64,000 bases of DNA from Ariolimax columbianus (GCA_036924085.1 JAVGWX010000013.1:65057157-65121156), one strand, 5' to 3'. Counted from the first letter of the stretch, positions 41,325-52,999 are shown. Program-made: numbers and translations. Notes: generated by a model from the letters alone, not told the origin.

Positions 41325-43735
41325 GTGATATATTGCTGATAACCCTATCTCACTGATAGCCCGATCTAGCTGATAACCTTATCTCGCTAAAAACCCTATC
41401 TCGCTGATAACCCTATCTCACTGATAGCCCGATCTAGCTGTTAGCCCTATCTCGCTGATAACCCTATCTCACTGATAGCCCGATCTAGCTGTTAGCCCTA
41501 TCTCGCTGATATCCCTATCTGGCCGATCGCCCTATATCGCCGATCGCCCTATATTGCCGATCTCGCTGATCCTCCTATATCGCTGATCCTCCTATATCTA
41601 TGATCCTCCTATATCCCTGATTCTCATATATCCCTTATCCTCATATATCGCTGATCCTCCTATATCTTTGATCCTCCTATATCCCTGATCCTCATGTATC
41701 CCCGACCCTCCTATATCACTAATCCTCTCCCTGATCCTTCTATATCTCTAATCTTCATATATCCCTGATTCTCATATATCCCAAATCCTCACATATCGCT
41801 GATCCTTCTATATCCCTGATACAAATGTATCCCTGATCCTTCTATATCCCGGACCCTCCTATATCACTAATCCTCTCCCTGATCCTCCTATATCCCTGAT
41901 TCTCATATATCGCTGATCCTCCTATATCCCTGATTCTCATATATCGCTGATCCTCCTATATCTTTGATCCTCCTATATCCCTGATCCTCATGTATCCCCG
42001 ACCCTCCTATATCACTAATCCTCTCCCTGATCCTTCTATATCTCTAATCTTCATATATCCCTGATTCTCATATATCCCAAATCCTCACATATCGCTGATC
42101 CTTCTATATCCCTGATACAAATGTATCCCTGATCCTTCTATATCCCGGACCCTCCTATATCACTAATCCTCTCCCTGATCCTCCTATATCCCTGATTCTC
42201 ATATATCGCTGATCCTCCTATATCCCTGATTCTCATATATCGCTGATCCTCCTATATCTTTGATCCTCCTATATCCCTGATCCTCATGTATCCCCGACCC
42301 TCCTATATCACTAATCCTCTCCCTGATCCTTCTATATCTATAATCTTCATATATCCCTGATTCTCATATATCCTATATCCTCACATATCGCTGATCCTTC
42401 TATATCCCTGATGCTAATGTATCCCTGATCCTTCTATATCCCGGACCCTCCTATATCACTAATCCTCTCCCTGATCCTCCTATATCCCTGATTCTCATAT
42501 ATCGCTGATCCTCCTATATCCCTGATTCTCATATATCGCTGATCCTCCTATATCTTTGATCCTCCTATATCCCTGATCCTCATGTATCCCCGACCCTCCT
42601 ATATCACTAATCCTCTCCCTGATCCTTCTATATCTATAATCTTCATATATCCCTGATTCTCATATATCCTATATCCTCACATATCGCTGATCCTTCTATA
42701 TCCCTGATACTAATGTATCCCTGATCCTTCTATATCCCGGACCCTCCTATATCACTAATCCTCTCCCTGATCCTCCTATATCCCTGATCCCCCTATATCC
42801 ATGAACCTCATATATCCCTGATCCTCCTATATCCCTGACCCTCCTATATCACTAATCCTTTCCCTGATCCTCATATCTCCCTGATTCTCATATATCCCTG
42901 ATCCTCCTATATCCCTGATCTTCCTATATCCATTATCCTCATATATCTCTAATCCTTATATATCGCTGATCCTCCCATATCCTTGATCCTCCTATATCAC
43001 TGATCCTCCTATATCGCTGATCCTCCCATATCCTTGATCCTCCTATATCACTGCTCCTCCTATATCGCTGATCCTCCCATATCCTTGATCCTCCTATATC
43101 GCTGATCCTCCTATATCCCTGATCCTCCTGGTTTAGAAGACCATATCAGAGAGAGCCCTGATCCTTTTGCTGATCCTCCTATATCTCTGACCCTCCTATA
43201 TCTCTGACCCTCCTATATCTCTGACCCTCCTATATCTCTGACCCTCCTATATCGCTGACCCTCCTATATCTCTGACCCTCCTATATCTCTGACCCTCCTA
43301 TATCTCTGACCCTCCTATATCTCTGACCCTCCTATATCTCTGGCCCTCCTGTATCTCTGACCCTCCTATATCTCTGGCCCTCCTGTATCTCTGACCCTCC
43401 TATATCTCTGGCCCTCCTGTATCTCTGACCCTCCTATATCTCTGACCCTCCTATATCTCTGACCCTCCTATATCTCTGGCCCTCCTATATCTCTGACCCT
43501 CCTATATCTCTGACCCTCCTATATCTCTGACCCTCCTATATCTCTGGCCCTCCTATATCTCTGACCCTCCTATATCTCTGACCCTCCTATATCTCTGACC
43601 CTCCTATATCTCTGACCCTCCTATATCTCTGACCCTCCTATATCTCTGACGCTCCTATATCTCTGACCTTCCTATATCTCTGACCCTCCTATATCTCTGA
43701 CCCTCCTATATCGCTGATTCTCCTATATCACTGCT
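41325..43735. repeat. 17-bp satellite, 2.4 kb, with 296-bp higher-order repeat
   Basis: Base unit CTGATCCTCCTATATCC with variants. Three zones. 41325-41530 is the ACCCTATCTCGCTGATA type. 41640-42780 has a higher-order unit of exactly 296 bp: CTCATGTATCCCCGACC recurs at 41691, 41987, 42283 and 42579. 43170-43720 is almost uniform CTGACCCTCCTATATCT. A GGTTTAGAAGACC insert at about 43130 interrupts it. No ORF meaning. Confidence 0.95.
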
Positions 43736-44264
43736 ATTATATGCCCTTTTCTTGTTTTACATTACCTTCCTTCCTTCCGTTAACGTCCCTATCGACTCAG
43801 GATGAATTCCATAAATTCCAATTCATGAAACTATTTTTGGGGAAGGAGTATATTAACTTAAGGAACAACATTTAAACAAAAAATAGATAACCACTGTTTT
43901 TTTCATAAAAAAAAATAAAAAATTTTTAGTCCAAATCTTCATGAATATAGGAATGAAAATTAGAAATCATATCCACATAAAAACAACATTCAAAATATAT
44001 AATGGAACTGAAATATAATGACAAGATATTGAAATGAAATGAATGAAGATGATACATGAAATAAAAAAGAAATTACAATTAGAAATATTTCAATAGTTCA
44101 TTTAAAAAATAAAATTACTGAATTGATATATTCAACGCAGCAGCGACGTCTACTGATCTTCATTTCCCTAACTTTTCCGGGCGTTCACCGTGGCGGTTAC
44201 TTCAATACGCTGAAAGATTTTTACAGTGCACACATAATGTACAAAGAGACATCTACTTCCCACA
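43736..44264. other. No recognisable gene; very AT-rich
   Basis: A/T-rich unassigned sequence with A-runs. Confidence 0.5.
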
Positions 44265-44405
44265 AGTGCCAGGGAGTGGTGGCTAGTCCTGGGACGATGA
44301 GAGTATCATCGGATGTCTGCGGGCAACGATTCCACTGCCTTGTGGGAACCTCGGGAGAGGGTAGGGCTACGGAAGTAAACCCAGACAGAAAATCCTTAGT
44401 TGACC
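44265..44405 (+). mobile_element. Dispersed repeat family L, copy 2
   Basis: GGACGATGAGAGTATCATCG, CATTG/CACTGCCTTGTGG, GGGAGAGGGTAGGGCTACGG and AGTAAACCCAGACA are the reverse complement of 6935-7076. Confidence 0.65.
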
Positions 44406-44469
44406 ACGCACGCTGGTATCCCAGTCTAGTAAGCCAGCTCACTGTTGGATAGGCTACAAGCTCCAGAAC

Positions 44470-44756
44470 GATGGATCACAGTGAATGAGCTGACAGAGGT
44501 CAGCGACTCGTAGCTGACTGCTTGCGTCAGGTTCAGCGACCCAGAACTGGCTAACACCCAATTCCGTCTCCAAGCGACGGCCCTTGAAACAGGCTGCATA
44601 GTGTAGCCTGGCTAAAAGAATAGAGATGGCAGTGGAAAGACAAACTATGTGCACCAAAAAAAACCCATCTGAAACCGGATATGTCGTGCCGAAAGCCACA
44701 ACTATCGTAGTCTCGCTATAAACTACTGTCCTTTTCAGAACAAACGACGAAGACCG
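44470..44756 (+). mobile_element. SINE-C
   Basis: GAATGAGCTGACAGAGGTCA, CTTGAAACAGGCTGCATAGT, GAAACCGGATATGTCGTGCC, CTCGCTATAAACTACTGTCC and TTTTCAGAACAAACGACGAA. The 5' part resembles SINE-B's AGCTGCAGTGGTCAGCGACC. The tail is only GAAG because the flanking LINE-B inserted at once downstream. Confidence 0.78.
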
Positions 44757-44768
44757 ATTGGATGCAAA

Positions 44769-45744
44769 GCCCATCCCTACTGTACGAAAACCTACCTGGA
44801 AGCAGCATATATTTCCAGAGGTGGTAGAAAACATACCAGGTATTCGAAAAAAGAACAGCCAGACTGAAAAAGAAAGAAGACACATAACCCTCAGGTACAT
44901 AACGGAAAACTACCCAAGCATGGACTGGACCCATGCATTCACCGACGGCTCTGTAACAAACACAACACAGAACGGAGAGGCAGGGGTGTTCCAAATGGTA
45001 GAAAAACAACACTATCAGATGCAACTGGAAAATACTCAAGCAATTTCAGAGCGGAGGCAGAGGTACTGAGGGCTGCAGTAGCAGAAATGGTGACATGCAA
45101 CATAAATGAAAGCCATATAGCCCTGCTTACAGATGCCCTGGCCGTAGTCACAGCACTAAAATGCCAGAAAAATACTGAACTTAATGATTTAAGAGCAGTA
45201 CTCTGTCAACTATGCCCGCAGTCCGCACCAAAAAGAGTAGTGGTACAGTGGGTTCTATCCCACTGTAACATCCAAGGCAACGAGGGGGCAGACAGACTGG
45301 CAAAAGAAGGTGCAAGACTACCACAACCATATACTAGTGTGACCTACGAAGAGTCAAAAAGGCTTATTAGAGCTAGATACATGACCAAATGGGAAACAGA
45401 ACATACTGGCTACACAAAACCGATGCCTATTACCAGTTGAACAGAAGAGAGCAGGTCGTGGTCTTCAGACTTCGCACTGGCCACAATAGACTGAGGTACC
45501 ACCTATTCAACAAATTGAAGATAGGTTGCACTGACGAATGCATGTGTTGTACTGGGAAAATGACCGCTGATCATCTGCTGCAAAACTGCCCGACATACGA
45601 GGATCAGAGAAAGCAGATGTGGCCATCATCAGTGGCAACACTAGACAAGCTCTATGGCAGTGTCGACAGCCGCAGGATGACCGCTGCTTTTTTCGAAAAA
45701 ATAAAGGTTGACGTCTGACAGCGTACGAAGAAGAAGAAGAAGAA
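44769..45744 (+). pseudogene. LINE-B: RNase H domain and C-terminal knuckle with (GAA)n tail
   Basis: Three frames carry it. Frame 1 to 45069 has MDWTHAFTDGSV (first catalytic Asp). Frame 3, 45087-45440, has HIALLTDALAVVTALK (Asp) and VVVQWVLSHCNIQGNEGADR (His and Asp). Frame 2, 45389-45718, has VVFRLRTGHNRLRYHLFNKL, CMCCTGKMTADHLLQNCP and the C-terminus KIKVDV. The tail is GAAGAAGAAGAAGAAGA. Perfect 12-bp duplications GATTGGATGCAA flank it (44757-44768 and 45745-45756), so it is a 5'-truncated retrotransposition event. Two frameshifts inactivate it. Confidence 0.93.
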
Positions 45745-45756
45745 GATTGGATGCAA

Positions 45757-46589
45757 CTGGAACATCTCATCAACCAATTGAAAGGAATCGACAGAAATAG
45801 ACTGTGCGGTGATGGAAGAGTATGTGATACTAGGCCAGTTGCTTGACAATGTAAACGCTCTTGATCGACAGAGTCGAGAGATGTGAAGGTTCCTCAAAAC
45901 CTGACAATAGTCTACATACATTAAAAGAACATTGGTACGTGAACAGGAATCGAGCTGGTACAAGAAAGGCATGCATGCACTCGTTTCCTACTGGCGTATG
46001 GTCGTAAAAGTGACAAGAGATTATGTGGAGAAATATCATGTGTAAAGAAACATTCATTTATACTGCGCATGAATTTCATACATCGCGAATACGTAGTTCC
46101 AGACAAGAATTTCGGGTATTACTTTCTTAACAGCTCTCGTACATTGGTTCCTGGATTACTGTTATGGAAGAAAAGGCAATAGGAAGGGTACTGGCCACCG
46201 AACCTCATAGAAAGTTTAGGCTTAGTTAAATGGAATCTCTAACACTTCATCCATGACAGCAGTATATGTTTTGGACGTACCTTATTATCGAAGACGACTG
46301 AGTCACGTTGGGCGATTGAGTTTCGCCTGACTTCCGTCTTGGGGTATTCATTTAAAGAAGTTAGCAACCAAAATAACAATAAAGATACAAAGTAGCTTCG
46401 TAAAGTTATTTTGGTCATACAAAAACAAGAGACAGAAAGTGTGATGGTTCGGTCATCATAAGAAACCTTTCTTGGCAGCTTCCCATGTGGGCTTTCAATC
46501 TTTGATAGTCTGGCTTCTGAGCGGGATGACGACCAAGAGACATGTGGATAGACGACGTACATGCCATTATCCAGTCACACTGGTTGACA
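45757..46589. other. Mostly unassigned; possible LINE trace
   Basis: Around 46440-46570 the plus strand weakly resembles a LINE C-terminus (FGH-like and RRR-rich region). It is too degraded to call. Confidence 0.35.
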
Positions 46590-47075
46590 ACATCTTAACT
46601 TAACGTCTTTATACTGGTTTAGAAGACTCTGCAGAGGGTGGTTTAAACAATGTGCGAGTCCATTTTAATAGACTCAAACACTAGAGCTAAGTAGACCCGC
46701 AGCCAGTTAGGCGCCATCTATAGCTGCTCTTAACAATGTACTTAGGAAAAGGTACAAATAACTTGGGTAGATTTATAACTTCAATTTGGACCGAGTAGCG
46801 GCCGTTAAGCCTACTTTTTCGGTTTCTAACCGCCAATACATTTTTCGCGTGCTCAACACTGAACACGGGAGTCCGATCTCATTACCCATAGATCAGAGGT
46901 CCGATCTCACTACCCAGAGATCAGAGGTCCGATCTCACCACCCAGAGATTAGAGGAATTTTAACCAGAAGATCCACGTGAAACAAAATCCCGTTCTCCAC
47001 CGTGATTCGAACACGGGACTTCCAGCACCCGAGGCGGACACCTTACCTCGAGACCCCTGAGTCCCTCTAAATCCG
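46590..47075 (-). mobile_element. SINE-H (tRNA-derived), inverted
   Basis: The minus-strand head has GGGGTCTCGAGGTAAGGTGT (A box) and CCCGTGTTCGAATCACGG (B box and T arm), a convincing tRNA-like fold. The body includes three direct copies of GATCAGAGGTCCGATCTCA-type sequence (about 46870-46960). The 3' end is CTGCAGAGTCTTCTAAACCA then GTATAAAGACGTTAAGTT. Confidence 0.85.
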
Positions 47076-47739
47076 GTCCAGGAGAGGCCCCCTATGCTCC
47101 ACACGGAGCCCATCAGGAGACACGTCGACTGGTAACTAACGAACTATACAAAAAATTATTAGTTGATTAAAATACATTAATATCATTTTGATTTTTATTT
47201 CAGTTCGTTACCCTATAATCCCTCCTTGGAAGATTATATGCTTGAAGAATAAAGGCCGCTTACCACTACATTCGTTATGAAGTGTGCATGCTAGGTTTTT
47301 ATTTGTTACTTCAGAATTTTACCAAGGTTTGGAATTAAGAGGCAGACACGATACGCGCTAGGTTGTACTTCTTTATCCCGTTGCTCATTTTACTAAACAG
47401 GTCCAAACCAGTGGCGTCACTGGAGGTTAAGGTGGGGTTGGGGGAGAGGATTCGGACCGCACCACGTGACACTATATTTCGTAGCTGACTGGAACTTTGT
47501 AGATACTTTCCCAACCCTTTCACTAATCCTATAATTATTTCTGACGATCTGTGTGTATTTAGCTTCAGGTAAGAATGGCTTTTCAAAGATCCAACTTGCA
47601 AAATAGCTATTTGCGATCCCACCATGGGACAATCAAACATGGTGAAGGGGTGACAATATGAGTTACTGTACTGGGTGACACCAACGCTAGTAACGCCCCT
47701 GACTCCAACAGTCCGTTTGGTCTTTCAACCAGCTTTTAA
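47076..47739. other. No recognisable gene; possible degraded repeat
   Basis: Unassigned. CCAGTGGCGTCACTGGAG (about 47410) and GTAACGCCCCTGAC (about 47690) look like the ends of a degraded element, but I cannot define it. Confidence 0.35.
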
Positions 47740-48195
47740 GAGATCTTGACTCAGGTCAATAATTAAAGGGGGATAATGCTACTTCCAGTGTATGGAGTGA
47801 TATTAACCAAGATCAAACTTTAGATTAAAAAGGCAATTGACACACCTTTGAGAAAGGAACATACGGGCTTTTGACAAAATAGATCCGCACGTAGCAGATA
47901 GCCAAACAAGTGATAGTTGAATGCCAGAGTGTGGAGTGTCATTCATCATTCCATGTTTGTTTGAAGGATTACGAAAGAGTATTTGACAGCCTTGGATAAT
48001 GACTCACCATGGGAGCTTCTCAGCCACTGTGACGGGTTTCAAAAGTTTTCTAACTTAATTTAGATACCCTTTGAGTGTATGGAGTGTAGAATGCTTCATG
48101 ACGAATAGTTGTCTGCCATGTTTGAGAAACCAGAACTGATGTGAGACGGGGTTGTCTCCTGTCACCATTTCTCTATCATCTGGTAAATAACTGCG
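47740..48195 (+). pseudogene. LINE-G: heavily decayed reverse-transcriptase fingers/palm
   Basis: Across frames: IDTPLRKEHTGF (family PLR-x-EQAGFR), VCLKDYERVFDSL (FVDYEKAFDSLDR), PWELLSHCDGFQKF (LWKLLRHYGIPEK), ECMECRMLHDE (YEGMxCRVLH). The order and spacing match RT motifs of a non-LTR element, but stops are frequent. It lies just left of the telomere-like array. Confidence 0.7.
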
Positions 48196-48289
48196 ATAGG
48201 CGGAAAATAAAATAACTCCAGCCAATGATTGTTGGATTAAATGGACTCCAAAGAATGAATTAAGGAAATCTGGAATGTGCGGACGACTT

Positions 48290-49478
48290 AAAGTTAGGGT
48301 TAGGGTTAGGCTAAGGGTTAGTGTTAGAATGTCGGTTAGGATTATGGTTTATATAAGGGCTAGGGATATCATTTTTTGTTTGGGTTAGATTTAGTGTTAA
48401 AATTTATGTTAGGGTTAGTAATAGTGTTAGGGTTACTATTAGGGTTGGGGTTACTGTTAGAGTAAGTGTTAGGGTTACTATTAGGGTTAGGGTTACTGTT
48501 AGAGTAAGTGTTAGTGTTACTATTAGGGTTGGGGTTACTGTTAGAGTTAGTGTTAGGGTTACTATTAGGGTTGGGGTTACTGTTAGAGTTAGTGTTAGGG
48601 TTACTATTAGGGTTGGGGTTACTGTTAGGGTTGGGGTTACTGTTAGAGTAAGTGTTAGGGTTACTATTAGGGTTGGGGTTACTGTTAGAGTTAGTGTTAG
48701 GGTTACTATTAGGGTTGGGGTTACTGTTAGAGTAAGTGTTAGTAATAGTGTTAGGGTTGAGGTTAGGGTTACTGTTACGGTTGGGCTTATTGTTAGAGTT
48801 AGTGTTAGTAATAGTGTTAGGGTTGATGTTAAGGTTAGGGTTACTGTTACGGTTGGGCTTATTGTTAGAGTTAGTGTTAGTAATAGTGTTAGGGTTGATG
48901 TTAAGGTTAGGGTTACTGTTACGGTTGGGCTTATTGTTAGAGTTAGTGTTAGTAATAGTGTTAGGGTTAGTGTTAGTAATAGTGTTAGGGTTAGAGTTGA
49001 GGTTAGGCTTAGGGTTAATGTTAGAGTTAGGGTTAGTATTAGTGTTAGAGTTGGGTTAGTGTTAGGGATAGGGTAGGGTTAGTATTAAGGATAGGGTTAG
49101 TAAAGGTGTTAGGGTTAGTGCTTGTGTTAGGGTTATGGTTAGTGTTAGGGCTAGGGTTAGGGCTTGTGTTCAGGTTAGTGTTAGGACTAGGGTTAGAGTT
49201 TGCGTTGAAGTTAGGGTGAGTATTAGTGGTATAGTTAGGTTTAGTAATAGTGTTAGGGTTAGGGTTAAGGTTAATGCCTGTGTTAGGCTTAGAGTTAGTA
49301 TTAGGGCTATGTCTTGTGTTAGGGTTAGGTCCAATGTTATGGTTAGATCTTCTGTTAGGTTTAGGCTTGTATTAGGGGTAAGCTTAGGTCTTATGTTAGG
49401 GTTAGGTTGTCTGTTAGGGTTATGTCTTGTGTTAGGGTTAGGTCTTGTGTTAGGGTTAGGTCTTGTCTTAATGAGGCG
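48290..49478. repeat. Telomere-like TTAGGG/TTAGTG hexamer array, 1.2 kb
   Basis: Exact GTTAGGGTTAGGGTTAGG occurs at the start. Most of the array is hexamers TTAGGG, TTAGTG, TTACTG, TTACTA and TTGGGG. A period of about 66 bp is visible in 48430-48740 and a longer unit in 48736-48960. It ends at an RT remnant. Val/Leu- or Arg/Val-rich ORFs are artefacts. Confidence 0.92.
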
Positions 49479-50560
49479 ATAAATCGTCTGCCACAAATAG
49501 AAACTAATGAGACTCTGGCCCGCTGTCGTACTGTCCAGGAAACACAGAAAACCATCGACCTCACTAGTGGAAAGACTCCGGGATCGACTCAATGCCTGCC
49601 GAAATCTACAAATGCTGGGTGAACCCAGACTGACATACTCTTCTGTAAAATGTGAAATCTGCAGCGTATCTCACAGGACTTCAAAGATGCACTCATGATT
49701 AATCTCTATAAGAGAAAAGGAAATTGGCAAGTCTGTGGCAACAATAAGGGGATATCTCTGCTTTGTGTTGGAGGAAAGATACCTGCAAGAAATCTACTAG
49801 ACAGACTTTCGCATCACCTAGAAAAAGGGCTACTTCCAGAGAGTCAAAGTGGATTTAGAAAAAGACGAGGCACCACTGGCATGATCTTTACAGCTAAGCA
49901 AATACAATAAAAGTGTCAACAGTAAAATGTCCACCTTCTCACCACATTTGTGAATTATACAAAAGCTTTACTCTTCTTCTTCTTCTTCTTCTTCTTCTTC
50001 TTCTTCTTCTTCTTCTTCTTCTTCTTCTTCTTCGTTCATCCTCAGAACAAGGTTCCGGTTTCTCTTACAAAGGACACCGTTGTTTGTAAAGCTGTTGCAT
50101 CTCAATACAGCTTATGTCATATCTGTCTCACGAGGCCAGTATTGTTCTCTCTTTTCCTGCGTGAACGTGCAGCTTTGCAGGATGTGTTCCACGGTTACGA
50201 TATGCTCCCCACATGGACACCTGTCATCTGTCCCAATCCTCATTTTGTTGTAAAGAAGACCGTTGCGTCTGTTATGCCCAGTTCTCAGTCTGAAGATGAT
50301 GACTTGCTCTTCTCTAGTTCAGTTAAAGTAGCTGTCTTCTTTTCGGAAGTCGGGGTGTTGATCAGCCCATTTTACCCGGAAGTTGGCTCTAATTATGGTC
50401 TTGGCCTCATTATATGTGCTATTCAGGTCTGTTTGTGGGGATGCTCCTCCACTCTTTGCTAGTTGAACAAAAAGCTTTCGATACTGTAAGACGTGACGCC
50501 CTATGGAAGATCATGGCCTAATTTGGATGTCCCAGTGCATTTATTATAATGGTTTGGCAG
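49479..50560 (+). pseudogene. LINE-H: RT fingers/palm, split by a LINE-B2 insertion
   Basis: 49480-49690 resembles the pre-RT region (ETQKTIDLTSGKTPGS, then ISQDFKDALM). 49695-49910 reads INLYKRKGNWQVCGNNKGIS, LLCVGGKIPARNLLDRLSHH and LLPESQSGFRKRRGTTGMIF. Next comes TTFVNYTKA, an insertion, then FDTVRRDALWKIMA and FGCPSAFIIMVWQFHD (about 50480-50560). The KAFD motif, with the first catalytic Asp, is cut exactly by the insertion. The 3' side is cut by a SINE-B. Confidence 0.9.
49975..50465 (-). pseudogene. LINE-B2 3' end inserted in LINE-H
   Basis: A (TTC)n tract (49975-50033) is the reversed (GAA)n tail. Then CTCAGAACAAGGTTCCGGTT, GTCTGTTATGCCCAGTTCTC and TTTGTGGGGATGCTCC match 25005-25930 and 38089-38389. 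The flanks ACAAAAGCTTTAC and ACAAAAAGCTTTCG form a near-perfect duplication of about 10 bp around the LINE-H AFD codons. Confidence 0.87.
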
Positions 50561-50570
50561 TTCCATGATA

Positions 50571-51490
50571 GGTGACAGCTAGCTTCAGGGCAAGCGAACC
50601 AGAACTGCCAAGATCCTTACCCACTTCCACGTTATGATCCTGGATATCAGACTGCTACAGGACATACTGACTAAGGAGAAGGGATGAAGAAGGAAGGCGA
50701 ATCCGGTACCAGCAATTTCAGAGCAGAGGAGAGGCACTGAAGGCTGCAGTAAAAGCAATGCTGACAGGCGAAAGCAATGAAAGCCAGATAGTTCTGTTTA
50801 CAGATACCCTGTCCGTGGTTACAGCACTAAAAAGCCAGAAAAATACAGAACTTAATGATTTAAGAGCAGTACTCTGTCAACTATGCCAGCAGTCCGCACC
50901 AAAAAGAGTAGTGGTACAGTGGGTTCAATCCCACTGTAACATCCAAGGAAACGAGGAGGCAGACAGACTGGCAAAAGAAGGTGCAAGATTACCACAACCA
51001 GATTCTAGTGTGACCTACGAAGAGTCCAAAAGGTTTATTAGGGCCAGATACATGGCCAAATGGGAAACAGAACATACTGGCTACACAAAAAACGATGCCT
51101 ATTACCAGTTGAACATAAAATAGCTGGTCGTGGTCTTCAGACTCCGCACAGGCCACAACAGACTGAGGTACCATCTATTCAATAAACTGAAGATAGGTGG
51201 CACTGACGAATGCACCTGTGGTACAGGGAAAATAACCCCTGAACATTTGCTGCAAAATTACCCAACATACGAGGACCAGAGAAAGCAGATGTGGCCATCA
51301 CCAGTGGCAATACTAGACAAGCTGTAGGGCAGTGTCGACAGCCTCAGGATGACAGCTACTTTCTTCGAACAAATTCAAGTTGACGTCTGACAGCGTACGA
51401 AGAAGAAGAAGAAGAAGAAGAAGAAGAAGAAGATGAAGAAGAAGAAGAATAATCCGGTACCAACAAATTCGTGCTGAAGTCGGATATAAT
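50571..51490 (+). mobile_element. SINE-B interrupted by a LINE-B insertion
   Basis: The left part (50571-50711) has CAAGCGAACCAGAACTGCCA, AAGGAGAAGGGATGAAGAAG and AATCCGGTACCA. The right part (51451-51490) resumes AATCCGGTACCAACAAATTC and GTGCTGAAGTCGGATA. Joined, they follow the SINE-B order. Confidence 0.87.
50712..51450 (+). pseudogene. LINE-B 3' portion with (GAA)n tail, inserted in SINE-B
   Basis: SQIVLFTDTLSVVTALKSQ (RNase H Asp), VVVQWVQSHCNIQGNEEADR (His/Asp), FIRARYMAKWETEHTGYTK, then in another frame FRLRTGHNRLRYHLFNKLKI, GGTDECTCGTGKITPEHLLQ and EDQRKQMWPS. The tail is (GAA)n, 51402-51450. Perfect 12-bp duplication AATCCGGTACCA at 50700-50711 and 51451-51462. It is closely related to the 44769 copy, with one frameshift and a premature stop at about 51327. 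Confidence 0.93.
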
Positions 51491-52112
51491 AATCATCTTC
51501 GCTTAGGCGTCAAAGGATCATTGCGTCTAGCGGCCACTACCATGTCCAACTGCCAGGGCTATGTGCATGCGTAAAGGTCGACCGAAATCCCTACAGACTT
51601 CCCTGGTGGAGCCGAGTACTTCGCTGCTTTGTGATGGGGGCAACGAGGAGTATGTGTTAGACTCATGTTTGTGTCAGGCTTTCTGTGTCTGTCCGTGTCT
51701 GACTCCATGTTTTTCGAGAGCGTTAGCGGGACCCTTGCGGTGCTGAGAATACGAGCACGGGGCGGTATCGTGTAACCTCCGGTAAAGAGGGGCGGGCGGA
51801 AGGCGGCTTCTGTCCGAGCAGAGAGGTCCTTGAGTAGTGATGACCTGGAGGGAAATCTGGGTGCAATCAAGCGGAACAGCGAACACCATCTTGTGCGGGT
51901 TTCTAATGATTTAAGAAAGGACAAAATGAGGGAAATGCAGCATAACAAACAGGATAACTGGTCGAAAGCACATCAATTCCACAGAATAAAGTCCTTTACA
52001 CCACCTGGAGAAGGAGTCGTGATTTATAATCCGAACAGAAACCAGCAAACTTCAGAAAACGACACAATCACCGGAGCGAGTCGAGAGCGCACTGATTCAA
52101 GCACGGGCATCT
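51491..52112. other. Unassigned; open frames on both strands
   Basis: Frames of about 115-129 codons overlap on both strands (51559-51948 minus, 51830-52174 plus). Neither has a recognised domain, and the plus frame runs into a SINE-B. They may be LINE remnants. Confidence 0.35.
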
Positions 52113-52275
52113 TACTTTGTCTCAAAGTCGGATATATCGGACCAAAAGTTGCCAATATCGCAGTCAAGCTGTAAACTACGACACAATGCATTCAGTTCTC
52201 CAGACCACATTCTTCAACTTGCAAAGCCCTTTTCAGGGCTTGCTAGTGGGAGTTTGAGAATGAACGAGGAAGAAG
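52113..52275 (+). mobile_element. SINE-B 3' half with GAA tail
   Basis: AAAGTCGGATATATCGGACC, CAATATCGCAGTCAAGCTGT, ATGCATTCAGTTCTCCAGAC, then TTTGAGAATGAACGAGGAAG and AAGAAGAAGATG. Confidence 0.83.
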
Positions 52276-52995
52276 AAGAAGATGATAGTGATGACGATGA
52301 TGTCGATGTCAAGTGCGATATACGCATTGAAAGTTGTCTGCAATCGACATTCTTCAATACCGTTCACCCCCGGGATGTAATAAACGCCACTGTAAACAAA
52401 CTACAATAAAGAAATCAGTTGGAGTAGCTGTAAAAAGAACATATCAAACGTACCTGGAAAAAAATTCCCATAAAAAACCCCGTTTATGTCGATGTTCTTT
52501 GTTACGAAATGCTAGCCCATCTTGAAATAACGGCAATCAGCGAAAAATTATTGAGGTAAATCAAGCAAATAACCGGGACTATTTTTAGCGCACGGAGCTC
52601 ATATACTGATGTGTAAATCTCGCAGTAATCTAGAATATATCTGCTTGCCGCTTTAATTATCGAAGTAGTTCTCGAGAGGTAAACCATCTTATTTTTGAGC
52701 CAAAAGAATTAATAGCCAGTCAAGGAATGCAAGTACTGGGAATACATTAGCAGTTGCAGATGTTAGAATAGTTTTGCTCGGAAGAAAAGAAAAGGCTGCG
52801 CTCAAGCAAGTACTATAGAAAGGACATACTTTGATACCAGTTTCTTTTATGTTTTAAGCTTTCGGAATCTTACAACAGCATCGGCGTATCTTATGTAATT
52901 GATTGCCTAACTTACGTTCCTCTAGTCGACATACAGTTTTATTGTTGTCTTATTGTTCACATACAAGTGTCCTTTAACACCTTCCTCTAGAGGGT
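52276..52995. other. No recognisable gene or repeat
   Basis: Unassigned, AT-rich. Confidence 0.45.
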
Positions 52996-52999
52996 ATGT

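Noticed and set aside
51559..52174. Overlapping 115-129-codon ORFs as candidate host exons
   Set aside because: No domain, no consistent splice sites, and the plus-strand frame runs into a SINE-B.
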